A stretch of 64,000 bases of DNA from Kappaphycus alvarezii (Eukaryota; Rhodophyta; Florideophyceae; Gigartinales; Solieriaceae). The notes beneath the pieces were generated by a model. That model did no database searches. It saw only the letters and a program-made list of their open reading frames with translations, and had not been told where the DNA came from. Where the stretch lies: positions 1,178,001 through 1,242,000 of the forward strand of contig NADL03000620.1 of the NCBI GenBank assembly GCA_002205965.3, in the 5' to 3' direction. The position numbers and the translations under genes are program-made. Position 1 is the first letter of the stretch, and every line of letters starts with the position of its first letter. Positions 41,801 through 56,800 of the stretch are shown here, one piece after another.

Positions 41801-44800
41801 TTTCAAAAAGGGCTACGTACAGGTGCAACAATTCGTGTTAGTATTTCCCTACCTCTAAAGCTTTTGTGGGGAATATGAGAAGCTATAGGATTCCTCCGAA
41901 TCTGTCCGATGACCTCTTTGATGTATCCGAAACGACGGCTTCGTTATGCTGTGAGAACTTCTGTTCTTCAGTTGTGGCATTGTTTGGAGAGCAATACTTT
42001 CGCAGACCAACCAACCGTGACATAAGAAGAATTGAGAATCAATTCTCTGAGAATCAATTATCTAAAGTTGGCTTTCCATGTTGCTTAGGCTGTTTGTACT
42101 GCGCTGCATGGGCGTGGAAGAACTGCCTTAAGGCTTTACAGGGGGAAATGATTGGAAAAGATTACGTTCCAACTCTCCGAATGGAAGTCATCTGTGGTTT
42201 AGATTTGTGGCTCTGGTCTTTTCAATTTGGATTACGCTGTTGTTTAATGACCCTAACATTTTAGAGGTCAAAGTCTTCTTCGCGGATGCTCTAAGCGGGT
42301 CCTTCTCAACCGAAGCGCCAACCTATACAATCAATGGAACACCATTTAATTGATACTATTACTTAACAGATGGTATATGCCCTCCGTGGAAGTTTATTAT
42401 TAAGAGCTTGTCCGCTGGCAATTCAAATAAGCTCAAAAAGTTTTTTGGTTTACAAGATGTAGTACGCAAAACGGTGTAACGGGTGTTTGGTGTTCTTTTC
42501 CCGCAGTTCAAAATCCTATTCCTCCCATCAGAGCTTTGATCCTCAAAAAAATGAGTATATTTTCACTAGATACTGTAATTATTCGCAGCTTGGTTGTTGA
42601 AAAGGAGAGGGACAACTATTTGGGAGATGGTGCAGTGGGCAGCTACAACAGAGTAGACGTAAAGGACGGTTTATCTATAGAAGAGCTTACTAGAGACGCT
42701 TCAAGCCCAGATCTAGTAGGCATAATTCTGGCTAGTCTTCGTATTAGTGCAGAAGATGTTAAGGTGAAAGAATTGCACCGAAAACTTACGGATGTCCTAC
42801 TAAAACATATTTGGATTTTAAAAGGTATACAAAGTTAGCCAATAAGTTCTAGGCATTCGTCTTCCTCATTAACAACATTTTATACGTCCGCAGCAACACT
42901 GTTGTTGTTGTCCCCACCCGAGTGTTCTGTTGCTTACTTCCCTTTTCCATTTCGGCTAACGCTTCTTCGCGTAATAGATCTAGAAACCTTTGGCGCTTGG
43001 CCAGACCTACACCTTGCTTGTCAAAAAGTGCTAAGTATTACTTCCTTTTCTCAAGCTTCATCTTTTGTTTCTCAAGCTCCAACAACTCCATCGATAGTTT
43101 GTTCGATTCAGCGGAGGCAGCAGCCAGTTTCTCAATCTCTTCAGCTCCTCTGTGTAAAATACAGTGTTTTTCCGGACTCTCTCGCTTGATGCCAATGGGA
43201 CGGTTAATGTCACTTATATCGTCGTTTGCGGTGCATTCTGTCGAAGGTGTTTGGACGGGGGTGTTTCCGTTTCTACCTGGTTCGATGTTCTGTGTGGGAG
43301 CCGGAATGAATTCATCCTTTTCTTGGTCATTTGTGGCTGATCTGGACCTATTTTGTCTGGATAGAAGAAAGATTGACCAATGTAGTGCAATTTGCACACA
43401 TACTGTACTGCCATTGGCAGAGCTAATTTTCTGATCTTTTTTTGATCTGATTCATTGCTAACCAGCAGGCACTGTACTGCACAGTAAGGCCAATTTTCTT
43501 TTGTCGCCCACTATTATACCTGGTACTGTATACTCACCCGAGGGGGCTTGAGTGTTTTCAATCTGGACCACTCGGCCCCCAAATTGGACCTGATATTTTC
43601 GCAGGTAAAGGGCACCTATTGGGCCAATTTTCGAGTTTACTTATCTCTAACTTGGATCTTTCTTACTTGGCTGACCCTAACTTCACTCACCCCGCCGTCG
43701 TAGATAACCCTAACCTAGTTAACTAGTATTTATACCTACCTGGCCACTTGGGGCCCAGATTAAACAGCCACCCCGGTGTTGGCTCTGAACTTGACTCCCG
43801 ACTTCCGCCTTTGCAGAAACCTTACCAACGGCAACTTTGGCTATAGCGACGTTTATCCGCCCGGGTCCCCCCTTCTATTTCTCCCTCTCTATCCGATATT
43901 ATAATATCCCTTGTGTTGTTCTTTTGTGATCTTTACTCACACTTGGCGCCCCGGACTCCGGCGTCTATATACAAATAGGAACTTCAAGGTTGTCGTTGCT
44001 GACAACACCCTTATCTCCGAAGGATATATTCAGCACTGCTGATCCACTCCTACATCTTCTTTGTCCAGTATTACACCTCTGGTGTATACGGTTCTTTTGA
44101 ATCGGTCCTCATCAAGGTTTTAGCATTCCGAGGACCATGGTCCGGCCTTAAAACCCGAAGGAAAAGTATACCGTCTAACCGTCCAAGGAATTACCCCGCT
44201 CATCCAACCCCATTTGTCATCGCCGTCGGCGAGCCGTGCTACTGCATCGCAGGGTGTTTAAAAAGGAAAAGGGACAGCGGACACCCTGTGGGCCTCGGTG
44301 TGTCTGTGTTGGGTTTCTCATTGTCTGACGGTGTTCTGTTCCTAGAAGAGAAGAACTGCGCACCGCGCATTGCAGTACATTACCGGCCCACGACTGTTGC
44401 GACGAAGGCCAAATTCATGACTCGGACCTATCCGCAGTACTGAATACTGGGCCAACTCTGGCTACACCCATTTTTCCGCAATTCCCGATTGCGTATTACG
44501 TAGTCATAGCTTGACTAAGTTTTTATGGAAGGGTAGTTTACAAATTAGTATTTAAGATAGCTATCTCTGCTAGACTAGCCATTCTCTCCAAATCATCAAT
44601 CAACTCATCAATCAAACCTCAACTAATTAACAAATCAACAAGTGTCAGAAGTAATTAAGTTCTACCCACATAGACTGCTTGTTCAATATTTTAGTACTCG
44701 GGTACTTCTGATTAAGATACGGGACTATATATATTTGTCCCCCTTTTTTGAACCCGAACCCTTCGTCTGAATGTCTTGCTCTTCCTCACTGATACCACGT

Positions 44801-47800
44801 ATGTCATAGCTGTAAACCCTAAAGAGGAATTGAAGAAAGATGTAGACATAATGAACTCTCTGCTATGCAAACTTGAATCAATACTCCAATCACGGAGAGA
44901 AAGGTTTGCAATTAGGCTGTGTCAATTGCGATCTTTGCTGAGGAAGGATAACCTAAGTTCTATATGGTGGTAATACACACACATAGACGCCAGAGGCATT
45001 AACAAAGACTCTGACAAGCTCAGCTTAGTCATGTAGACGACGTAAACAAGAGCAAGGAAAGGTCAACTACAACCAGGACGTCCGAATCAAGGCTGTTGAA
45101 GAAAATGTGGACTTTGCTTAAGATCCTCCCAAATTCATGGTAAGCTGCCTGTTTGAAAGGTGATTTCTTGTGAGCGCAACAACAATGAGGATATGAACCG
45201 GCATTTGTTAGGTTTCCGTAGATTTGCAGCCGAACACCAGATGAAAACAGGATCTGCCTGTCAATTTCAAATCGGAGAAATTCTGGTATGTAGTATGTGT
45301 AATAAAATGTCTCCCTTTGAAGCTGATACTCGCAATTGCCTTTCATGGGCATGAAGAATCTTTTCGAATGGGGCAGAGTTCTTTTCTGGGTTTTGGAACT
45401 TGGCTTGACAGCGAGGATGGCAGGGTCGACGGTGTCTCTAGTATGTGGCAAACGTGTCGCCGTAAAGGCTTCGTAAACACGCTCGGAGGGGCAATTTCGG
45501 TTGGCCGACGAAGAAGTTTTCATATCAGAGCGCTTTTTCGAAGGACAACCTCGGACCGCGTCTTTGAGTACGACACCGTGCATAGGCGGGCTGGGACCTC
45601 ATCCATGAGGCTGACAGTCACAGCCCCGTGGAGGAAAGGGGCAATCGGGGAGACCCTGACCGCCGAGGCGCAACGGGAGACACGCTTGGGTCCAGGCTAA
45701 GTCCGTTAGGGCGACGTCATGAAGTGAGTCATTGGCGGATCCCCACAGAGAGTCGAACTAAGCTGTAGGGTCGGAGGCGTGTGGCGGGTCAGCAAGTTTG
45801 AACGCGTGATAGACGCCGCATGCCGATGCACAGTCTGTGCATATGGAAACGGGCCCGCGAGTCCCTGATGTTGCCTCGAGGCTTGAGGGTGTGTCGACAC
45901 TCATCAACTTTGCCCCGGAGGAAAGTCTTCATGAATGTAGCGTTATCGATTGGGGCGCCGAGGATATCGAAACCGTCGACAGCGCATTCGGAGAGAGGGA
46001 TTTCCGCTAGGAATACCGCGCTGTCAGAAGGAAGAATATGCGGGCAGTAGATGCGGGTCGGGCCCTATGATCATAGACGTGTGTATCGAAAGCCGGGGCC
46101 ATGCCGCGTAGGGGACCGTAGGGCTCTCTTAAGGGCGTCCAGTGACCCCATGATCGTGCCATTATCATCGTACCACTGATTAAGGAAAATGCCGTCCACT
46201 ACGGCTATCCGCTGAATGAGTGACTGGATAGCGAGAGAGAAAAGCAGCATGCTAGCAGGGTCACCCTGCTGGGTGCCCTGTGCACCAGACAGCATCGTTC
46301 GGTCACGGTTGGGAATAATTACGAGTGGCTGGGTCCGACCATATATCATGTTAGCAACCCGTGTGACGACAGGGCACGAGATGGGAGGGCGTCCAGCATT
46401 ATCTGCCTGTCAACGGAACTGCGGGCATCGCGGGCGTCAATGAGGACTGTGGCGACGGGGGTGTCAGAGGAAGCCCGGCGCAGCAAGGTGCGAAAATTAT
46501 GGACAATGGCACCCGTGCCGGCCTTGATACCGTTTGCCAGCTGGAGGAGGGCCAGGAAGTCGCGGGAATCATCGGTCGCCGATGGAAGTAATGTCTTCGT
46601 CAAAATACGCCGAGGGACAGATTCGACAGCAATCGGACGGATCTTCCCGGGTTTTGGCAGGAGCGGAAACAGTGTTGCAGCGGTGAGAATGGGGAGAACT
46701 GCGTCCGGAAGGTCCCTTTTTGCTATCCGACTGACCAATTTCGTTAGAACAATGTGGCCGGTGACACCGGCTTCAGGGCTGAGAGGGGTCTTAGCGAGCA
46801 AGTGAAACCATCCGAGAGGGCGTGCGGTCGAGGCCTGCCGTAATGTCAAGTAGTACGCGACATGCTGCCTTTACGACGGCAGCCTCCGCGAACGGAGTGA
46901 CGGCCGTGGAGGGGAGGGGTGAAGGTCCCAGAGCTGTTGTGCAGTGGTAGAGGCATTGACGTCTGCGCACGGGTATTGTGGAGCGCACGCATAGCCTTGC
47001 CGTAGCGAGCGTCAGCACAGAGAACACTTCACCTCAAAGGTAACAGGGAGCCGGCGTGGAGGCAGTGAGTGGAAACCCGGCAGAGAGAGTTTCTACTCTG
47101 CCCATGACGGTGTGCGTTGATGGCATTCTTCCAGAGGGCACCCCATTGGGAGCCAGTATACGGGCGTCGAAGGCGTTCGCGCAGGGCGGACCGTTGTCCT
47201 TTCTCGTGATACCAGCCTTCCTCCCTCGCAGGTTGCGGCGCATGACTTCGACAAGGAGCACATGCAGGTGCAAGAAGGCCCGCCAGGTGGCGTCTTCTCC
47301 TTGTGCATTCGCTGCGGCTTTGGCCAGTTTGATGAGTAGTAGGACGAACTGAGTGGGGCAGATGGAGGGTATGTTTTGCAAAATATCTGCCTCGCGGTAT
47401 GGGGTGCGAAGGATGTCTTGGATTCTTGGTAAGGGATAGGACGAGGAGGAAGGGTTATGGGGGTGCGATCTTGGGCACGTCCGCCAGATGGGGATGTGCC
47501 GAAGATGTGGGGGCGTTATAAAGAGAAATGCGGAGCTCATGCTAACATGTCGGAGGCGGCGCTGTCCACGGTCTGCGTCGGTGGGCGCGGAGTGGCAGCC
47601 CCTACTAGAGGCAGCATTATGGCATCAGGGAGCGGTCGGAGATTTGCCGTCATCACCAGGTATTTGGACGGAGACCGCGTCATGAGAGTGTCATGAGAGT
47701 GTCGAGACGGTCTCCTTCTGCTTCCGCGTGCGCGACGCGGTCTGGGCATCGGCGCTTGGTCACCGCCGGCGGGGAACCCGGGAACTGACCGGAGGGCGTG

Positions 47801-50800
47801 GTAGAGGCCGGCCCGTTCGTTATTACATCAGGGGGAGGGACGTGGGGCGGCGTGGCACGGCTCGCTTGCCTCCCTTGGCATGGGAGGCGTGGGTGGCAGT
47901 GGGGTTGCCCTGAGTGGGGTCGGCATCACCGACCGATGTTACACCGTCGATTGTGGATTGTGTGATTGTGATCTTCTGTGTTCGAGGGGGCACCATGGGC
48001 TGCCAGAGCACCGGTAGTTGGGGTAACAGGAGGGGCTCCGTGTGAAGGCGGAGCGGGCGCAGGACGCCGGCCTTGTGGCTGAGAGCAGACCTTCGTAACT
48101 TCTTGGATATGATTCAGAAGGGCAGTGGCGAAAGCTTGTAAGGTTTTGACGAGGGACTCGCGAGTGGTGCTCTGCGCACTTAAGCCGGAAGGCTTCACGG
48201 CGGAGTCGAGCTTTCACTCCTCCGCAGCAAAAGCCCAAGGGCCCGAACAGCTCTGGGTAGGGGTATGGTTGAGACCCTGAGTTTCGGTAGGAAACCACAT
48301 AGGTGCGTGAGCGTGGATTTCATGTCCTCCGCAGCATAGGCCGGGAAATAGACATAGGCCCACATCCCGATCAAGAAGACGATGACGTGCGGTGGAAAGA
48401 TGGTGCCGGAGGCTTTGGCAGCATCCAGGAGGACGCGTTGGGCATCCCCATGCGACTTAAAGGGCATAGCGGGCGAGAGCGAAAGGGCGATGTGGAGGAG
48501 AGCAGAAGGGGGCGGTGGCAGCTCCGTCTCCCCAATCCGAGGGTCAAGGCGACCGGGTTCGGTGGTAAAATGGCTGGCGAAAGTCTTGCTGACAAGGGTA
48601 GCGGGTTCGACTATGGCCGACTTGTGCGCCAATAGCAGGGGAGTCACGTGGACGGTCAAAAGAATCGAGAGGGAGAACGGTTGGCGGCGGGAGTGAGCTG
48701 ACAACGGCGGACAAAGACGGGGAAGCGGAAGCGGCACGAGGAAGCGCATGGGGAGAGGGGAAGGGGAGGTTTGGGTAAAGAGGGAGGCATGACGAAGAGA
48801 TAAGGTGGGTGTGTATGTTGATATATATGATGTGTTTCCCACAGTGTAAACAGGGAAGAAGATTAATGCATTCAGTATCTACTGGGGACTGCGCACGATG
48901 TAACTAAACGGCTAAGAACTAACCGGATGTACCTGTGTCCATTCGCATGGGGGCCCGTGAGAGGATAGCTTGGGCAATGGATGACCATAGGGTGCAAATC
49001 AGTCGCTAGTAAATACGGCGGCAGATAACATCGGGTGTCGAGTGACACTTGGACGCGATCCACGGCACTAAATCCTCAATGAAGGCTGTGGTACCGGGGG
49101 AAGGGGCGCCCAGGGAATCAAACGCCAGAGGTCGAAACATGAAGTTAGGCGTGTTTGGCGCAGAAGATGGATGAGGTGAAGGAGCGGGGAGGCGTCGGGC
49201 GAGGTTGCGTCCCAGTGTTGTAACCTTGTCGCGAACTGCCTTGTCTGCAGCGCCTCAGGCAACCTGTGCCGCCTTGGTGCGGACTGCGACGTTGAACCGC
49301 GAGACGACCGTGATGTCACATGCAATTGGGAGCGACGCTGTGCCTTCCGGGGCTGAGGGGGAGGGCACTAGGATATCGGCGGGCCGGAGCTCAGTGCGCG
49401 GGACGAGGAGCGGTACATCGTGCCAAGTATCCAGACCCGCGGCGCGGATAACATGAGTCCCGAACGAATGGCAGAGCGAATCATGGCGGTGACGACGGCC
49501 GAAATCAGGGCAGCAGATGTCGGCGACGTGTTCCCGGAGGATGTCCAAGGGGCGGTCACATTTGTGACAGGTCAGGTGCATAGAGTCGTCGTATACAGGC
49601 AGTCCAAGGAGACGACGGAGCATGGTCTGCCAGTCTGTGGTGTGCGCCTTTGTTGCTGCCGTAGCGTGGTCGAAATGACAAATGAGTATTTTTCAATTGC
49701 TGTGGCTATCTGCTTGCAAACGCCACTGCACGTGACCGCCGTGGACCATCTGGTCAGTTCTTAGCCCTACAGTCAGATCCGGCTGAGTACTCTATGGGGT
49801 AGCCGGTGGCGCTGCCGACGCGGCGGCCCGCGACATGGTTACTACACTAGAACGCAACCTCGCCCGTCGCCTCCCCGCTCCCTCAACTCACCCATCTTCT
49901 GCGCCAAACACGCCTAGCTTTACTTCTCGACCCCTGGTTTTTGCTTCCCTGAGCGACCCTTCCCCCGGTACCACAGCTTTCAATGAGGAGTTAGTTCCGC
50001 GGATAGCGTCCAAGTGGCACTCGACACCCGGTGTTATCCGCTGCCGCATCTACAAGCGCCTGAGCTGCCCCCTACGGTCATCCGCTGCCCAAGCTATCCT
50101 CTCGCGGGCTCCCACGCGCATAGACGAAGTACATCCGGTTAGGTCTTAGCCGCATAGTTACACAGTGCGTAGACCTAGTGGAGACTGAATGCATTAAACT
50201 TCTTTCATCGCTCAAACTATTTGCTGTAAACTTGTCATCAAACTGACGATAGGGTGTTTGAGCCCCGCCCCGGTACACTGCGTTATATCTCCACTCCGGC
50301 GCCTCTCATTGCTATTACAGCAGCCCAGAGTGCCCGCGAGTGTCGTGTTTGGAGATCCTAGAGTGTCCAGTATCAGACATCGGCTTTGTGCATTTTGAAT
50401 TAAATTTTCAAATACTGTTGACATGTTTGTAGCAGGTTTGTAGCAGGTCAACTGCTATGATGTCGAAGTGGCTGTGGCCCCGTAACGGAATGCCTGCACT
50501 CACTGCTAACAGCCCCACAGTGGCACTCCAGCTTAGCGGATGGGTTTCAACCCCGGAACACCACGAGCTTCTCTCTTGGGCCAGTACCGTTCGTACGAAA
50601 AGTTCTCTATTGCTGCGCAAAATAGCTAGGCAAGTTAAGGGAATGCGAGCTTTTGGGCAGTTTTGGATTGTCGATCCAGCTTGAGAGTGCGGGTTAACAG
50701 GGTATCTCTGAAGCCTGCAACTACCGTACACTACTTTTCTTCCTCCTCTGGGGCGAACGCCCAAGGTTGCAGTTCCACATCCGGATGATCTGACATAAAC

Positions 50801-53800
50801 GCGTTGAGACTCCATTCATTTCTAAACAAACACACTGGTCGGCCCCATCGATCTTTTGCATAAAACACGTTGAATAGTCTTCCACACTTGTCTAACGCTT
50901 CCCACGGATCCCAGGTCCTGTTACCCACCTCGCCACATTGTACGCCATCGGTTCCAGCCGACTCTCCACATTGTACTCATCCTTTAGCCTCCTCTGTAAC
51001 ACTTCAAACTGCAGCTGCCCGACCGCCGCCATAATCGGATCCTCGTTCCCCTGATCACCCCTCGCCCTCAACATCTGAATCGCCCCCTCATCTAACAATT
51101 GCGACAACCCTTTTCGAAAGTTTTTGTAACATGATGGATTCGGGTTATTCAAGTATGCGAACAGCTCAGGTGAAAACGACGGAATCCCTGGATACCGCAC
51201 TTTCACACCTTCACTCCCACACAACGTATCTCCAATGGCAAACACGCCAGGATTGTTCAGCCCAATCACGTCTCCTGCATACGCCGTGTCAACAGTAAAA
51301 CGATCCGCCGCAAATAAACTCTGCGGTCTCGTCAGTGCAATTGACCGTCCGGGTAATCGTGCATTTCGCACTTTCATTCCTTTTTCAAAAACCCCAGAAA
51401 ACACACGCACAAAAGCTAGTCGATCCCGGTGTTTTGGATCCATGTTTGCCTGCAGCTTGAACACTTGGCCTGTAAACGTGTCCCCGATGGCTCGATCAAC
51501 CCCGCGGTGCTCTCCTTTGCAGGGGGACAGCGACCCATTTCCAAAAAGCGTTTCAGGAACAATTCGACCCCAAAATTCGACATGGCAGACCCAAAAAACA
51601 CAGGAGTAAGCTCTCCTCGCATTACCATTGATTCGTCGTATTCATTGCCTATGGCATCCAAAATCTCTACATCCTCTTGCAACTGGTCAAATAACTCATC
51701 ACCTAACATGGCGAGCAATGATTCGTCGTCAATGGATACGGTGAGAATTTCCTGGGCCTTTTTCCCACGCTCGCCCTTTTCAAACAGATGAACTAATCTG
51801 GTCTGACGCTCGTACACACCCTTGAACCTGTCACCATCACCAATTGGCCAAACGACTGGATAACAAGGCAAGTCGAATTCCTTTTCAATTTGATCACATA
51901 TTTCAAACGGGTTCATAGCAGGGCGGTCCAACTTGTTGACAAAGGTAAAAGTAGGTAAAGTTCTCATGCGACAAATTTCAAACAGCTTTCTTGTCTGTGG
52001 TTCCAGACCCTTTGCTGCATCGATTAACATAATTGCATTATCCACGGCAGCCAAAGTTCGATACGTATCTTCACTAAAGTCTGCATGTCCGGGACAGTCA
52101 GTTATGTTAATACGCTTCTCTTGGTATTCAAAAGTCATGACGGCGGAGGTAATTGAAATGCCCCGCTCCTGTTCTATGGCCATGGAGTCGGATACGACAC
52201 CACGTTCGGCACGACGAGCCCGAACGGAACCTGCTTGCTGAATGGCGCCTCCATACAACAGTAGCTTTTCAGTAAGAGTTGATTTTCCGGCATCGGGATG
52301 AGAGATAATGGCAAGGTTACGACGTCGAGACACCTCACGGATAATGGTATCATTTGCGACGGGGGTTTCAGGAGCGATAGCCAGGCGAATCGGTTTTCGG
52401 CAGTGGAATAGATTGGAGAAAGGTCTGTGAACGGTAAGAAGCGAAGGTGAGCAGAAGGCAAGAGTAGGAATGGTCATTGCCGAGTTGCAGGTTTGACATG
52501 TGCTCATCTTTGATGCCGACAGGACAGGTAAAACCGATTTCCAAGTGCAGTATCTTCAATTAATCCTTACGTTGAGATCAACATATTCAAAGGGTAGCAA
52601 GGGTGGCGTGCACAGTCGACTACTGCTTTCTGAGTGCCAACACATTTCAGTTCAGATCACTGTATGTTGTACAGTACAGTACAGGACAGTTTGTAAACTA
52701 CCAGCTCAACTTTTTTTTAATACACTGTACAGTACTGGACAGTACAGTTTCTACAGGCTATTACAAAATTGGTCCATGTCATGGCCTCTAGGCGAGCTCC
52801 CGTTACACTTCCTCCGTGGATCACAGGAGCCCCACTCACGCCACTGGCAAAAAAGGACGGTCCCCAAGGCCGATTGCCGTCGGAGAGACGCTGTGCAGGC
52901 TCGTGGGAAGCTGTCTACAGCGAAGAGTGTTCAAGAAAGCTGCACTATACTTCCAGCCTCGTCGAGTTGGGTTAGCAACAAGAGCCGGCACCGACACCGT
53001 GGTGCACACTGCGTGAAGAACGGTACAAGCATTCGGAAAGAGGGCAGACTACGCATTGCTCTCTGTCGACCTCAAGAATGCGTTCAACCTCTGCAGCCAA
53101 TCCTCGTTCCTCCAATCCGTGAAAGATCTGTTCCCCGAGCTCCTTCCATGGGTGCGGTATTGCTTTGCGAAAGATCCAGCAAGCATATCTATGGGTAGGC
53201 TCCAAGACCACGCGGAGCGTGGTTGGAACCCGACAGGGCGACAACCTGGGTGGGCTGCCTTTCTAACTAGTTCTGCAGCCCCTCATCCTGAGAATACAGG
53301 ATTTGCTGTCCTCAAACGAGAATGGCGTCATAGAGGTAGGGTAGCTCCTACTACAGCTATTGGATCATGACGACGGATATATCATAGGGACCTACAAGCA
53401 GCTACTGAAAGCAGTAGAAGTCCTCTCGTCGTCATATGCCACAGATCGCGACCTTCATCTGTCCATGACAAAGAGCAAGATTTGGTGGCCTACTGCACCA
53501 CCGCCGTCCGTCCAAGAACTTTACCCAGCCGGCCTAAGGCAAGTGCATAGCGAAAGAAGTCACATTCTCAACGCCCCCATAGGTTCGACAGCATTCAATA
53601 AACGGGACTTCTACGAACACGTCGAGTCCTCAAGCCCTTCCTGGCAAAAATTGCCGATCTCGACTACACACAAGTGGCCCTTCAACTCCTTCGAAATTGC
53701 TTTGGCGTCTGCAAGGTCGGCTACTTGTTACGCGTCGTTCCGCCTTTTAGTACAGCGGAAGGCGCCAAGTGCTTCGACGAGATGATCGAGAAATGCGTCC

Positions 53801-56800
53801 GAACTCTGGCCGGAGGCGTCCTCGACCGTGAGGGCGTTCGAGAACTCCAGCTCCCAGTGAAACCGCTAAACCCCAAAAAACCCATCGCTGGGGAGGGCCT
53901 CACGTCGGGGCCTGACATTTCCGCCGCCGCTTTTCTCGCTTCTTGTGCCGCTGCTGATACCCTCGTTCGCTCCATCTTACCAGCTTCGGTACCACCGCTG
54001 AGCACATAGAAAGGTGCAGCCGACGCCTATAGGGTGTGGTCTACCCCATGCCCGCCGACGAAAATAGTTCCCCTTAGCGCCTTTTGCTCCAACAACCCAG
54101 CCTCGCAAAAGAAGCTGACGGATGCAATTCATGAAGCGGCTCAAGAGCTCATACCCCCTGGCGACAGCAGGAGACAAGCTTTTCGCTCGTCGATGGGAGT
54201 TGCCGATGCTAAACAATGGGTATACTGCGCACCATGCCCGGGCCGTAAGACACACATTGCTCCCAAAGCTTTCTCTGTCTGGCTCCAATATTATTGCCAG
54301 GTACCGTTCTTCGCCCCAACACCCCGTGCCCCAGGAGCAACTGCCCGGAAATCCTGGACATCTTCGGCGACCACCTCATGCACTGCTTGCATGGCCGAGA
54401 GCGAATCGAGCGTTACGACTGCCGAGTTACGGTCCTCACGTCGGACTTTGCAAAGGCGCGCGACACCCGGTCATGGAGCCCCGTCCCAATGACCAACACC
54501 GCACAAGGCTAGACATCAAGGCTGTAGGGAGCACCGGAGGGACAGACTTTTCTGACGTTACATTCGTCAATCCACTTGCTCCCTCCAACACACGGGCCCC
54601 CTGCTTCAACCCCTTAACATCTCTGAACGCTGCGAAAGCGTCAAAGTTTAAGAGGTATCAAGACTTCATCACCACGCATGCCAGGTTCCGCCTGATCCCA
54701 GTGCCGATATCCACTCTTGGCGGGTGGCACCCGGACGCATTCGCGGTGCTCACTGACGTGGCTAGGCACGTCGCCATACGAGCTATGTAGACCTTTGGGC
54801 GTGTGCGATCAGTCATTATGCAAAGACGCGCTTCGGCGACGGTTTCGTCCAACGCAGCATGCCTTACGGCTGGCTTCACCCCAGCCCTATGAGGTAGTAC
54901 CTCATGACTCGGCCTCATTTCCAGACTCTCCAACACACAGACCTGGCCCCCTAGTCTTCGGAAAATAGCCGTCCTGCATCCCTTATCAGTAGAGAACCCC
55001 AATTTCTCCCCCCTGTATCGTATATACTCAGCATCCTGCCGCTTTCATTTGCTTTTCTTCATAGCGGCGAATGAGGTACAACTGGATATCCCTAATGCCA
55101 GAATTTTCTGATCGATTTATCGCTCGGTAAATATGACCATTTACTAGTTAGGTGCTCGTCGCCATTTCACATTTCTGTTTTGATGGACATGTGGTCGTTG
55201 TATTACGTGCTTCCCACGAAGTTGGGCGCGTGAGAAAGGTTATTACAGCAGCACGAAAGGCTTCAATTTGGGGTTCTAGAGTGGGTTTAAGGGACTCAGA
55301 AAATTACCTCTCGATCGATATATCGATCCATAGGGCCACTTTACTCCACATAAAGGGGGGGTCCGAAATAACCGGACAAAATCACAAACACCGGACACGG
55401 CGCATTCTGCATAGAAATTATAAAAATTATACATTGGTGTCCATTTAAAGCAGAAAGAGCCTTGCCCGCGCATTTCTAGGAGCTAATTGCGGGAAACTCC
55501 ATGGATGGATTTAAAAACAAATCTTCTCATTCGCTTTGGCGCCAAAAAAATGACAAGAAGGTCGTCCCTTACGTCTTGAGACGACGTAATTCCTCCGCAC
55601 TCCCCGTCCTTCTCAGGCCATCCACATTTTACCGGAACTCCAAGCCCGCAACCATGGTATCAACCCGAGAAAAACAGCACTCCCACGGTGCATTTATGAA
55701 GGGACTCGACTTCGTCACAGCAGGCAACACACTCCAACAAGCCGAACAGAAGTTTAGCATACCCCGCTCGACGCTAAACGACCGCAAACATAAGCCCATT
55801 GGCCAAAGATGACGGAAAACACTTTTTACTCCGGATGAGGAGAAAATCATAGTAGGGTTTTTGTTGAAGAGCAGCCTCAAGGATATGCCGCTGATCTTTT
55901 CCCATCTCCGAGAAGCAGTTGAGATCATGTTGTCCAGGATGCTACTCGTTCGACGCATGCTTCTACCGAAGGAATGGAAGAAACCATCAAAATCTTTTCT
56001 ACTCCGGTTCCGTAAACGCCATGAAGATCAGCTTGTAATGGTTCGTCCTGTCATGCAAGGGGCAATAAGATATCGCCAAGTCAATGCTGAAACAATCTCA
56101 ACCCACTACGCACCAATCTAAAAGCTGATAGAGGGAAACAACGTCGACGCCTCAAAGTTTTTTAATTTGGATGAGTGGGGTTACACGCCGGAGAGGGAGG
56201 CGGGCGCACGCAAAAAGTCCTAGAGAATCATGGCCAAGAACGGTGCTAGAGACATGTTGAGATGGTGTCAAATAAAGCCTAATTAGCGGGCCTGATTCCG
56301 ATCATTGTGGTTTTTCAGCCCGGTTCTCTCCAATGAAGGAACCTCACTTCGCGGCTTGCTGTGGGTTAAGGATACCTGTTTGGACCTTATAATTCACCAG
56401 ATCTCATAAGTAAAATCAAAGCTTTAAAATGACATCAAAATGAGTGTCTGGGGGGCAAGAGAAGTTGTTTTTTCATTTACTTTTCTCTGTTTTTGTCCGG
56501 TTATTTCGGACCCCCCTTTACCGAGCCTTTCAACAATGCTACTTTTCTAGGTCTACTTCCCCCTCCTCCGCCTCTTTCGAAGCGTAGGACCTTGGTTGTC
56601 ATTAGCAGCAGACCGGCGGCGTTTAGATTGCCGTGTAGGCCTAGATTGTCGTACCTCTTTCGGTTCATTCGGAGTTATTTGTCCGTTCTCTTCCGTTGCA
56701 TTGGCAGGAATTGTTCCTTCATCACCCTCTGCCCCATTACCACCTTCATCAGTACTACCACTCAGAGGCTCATCATTTCCACCACCTACATTTTATTGGG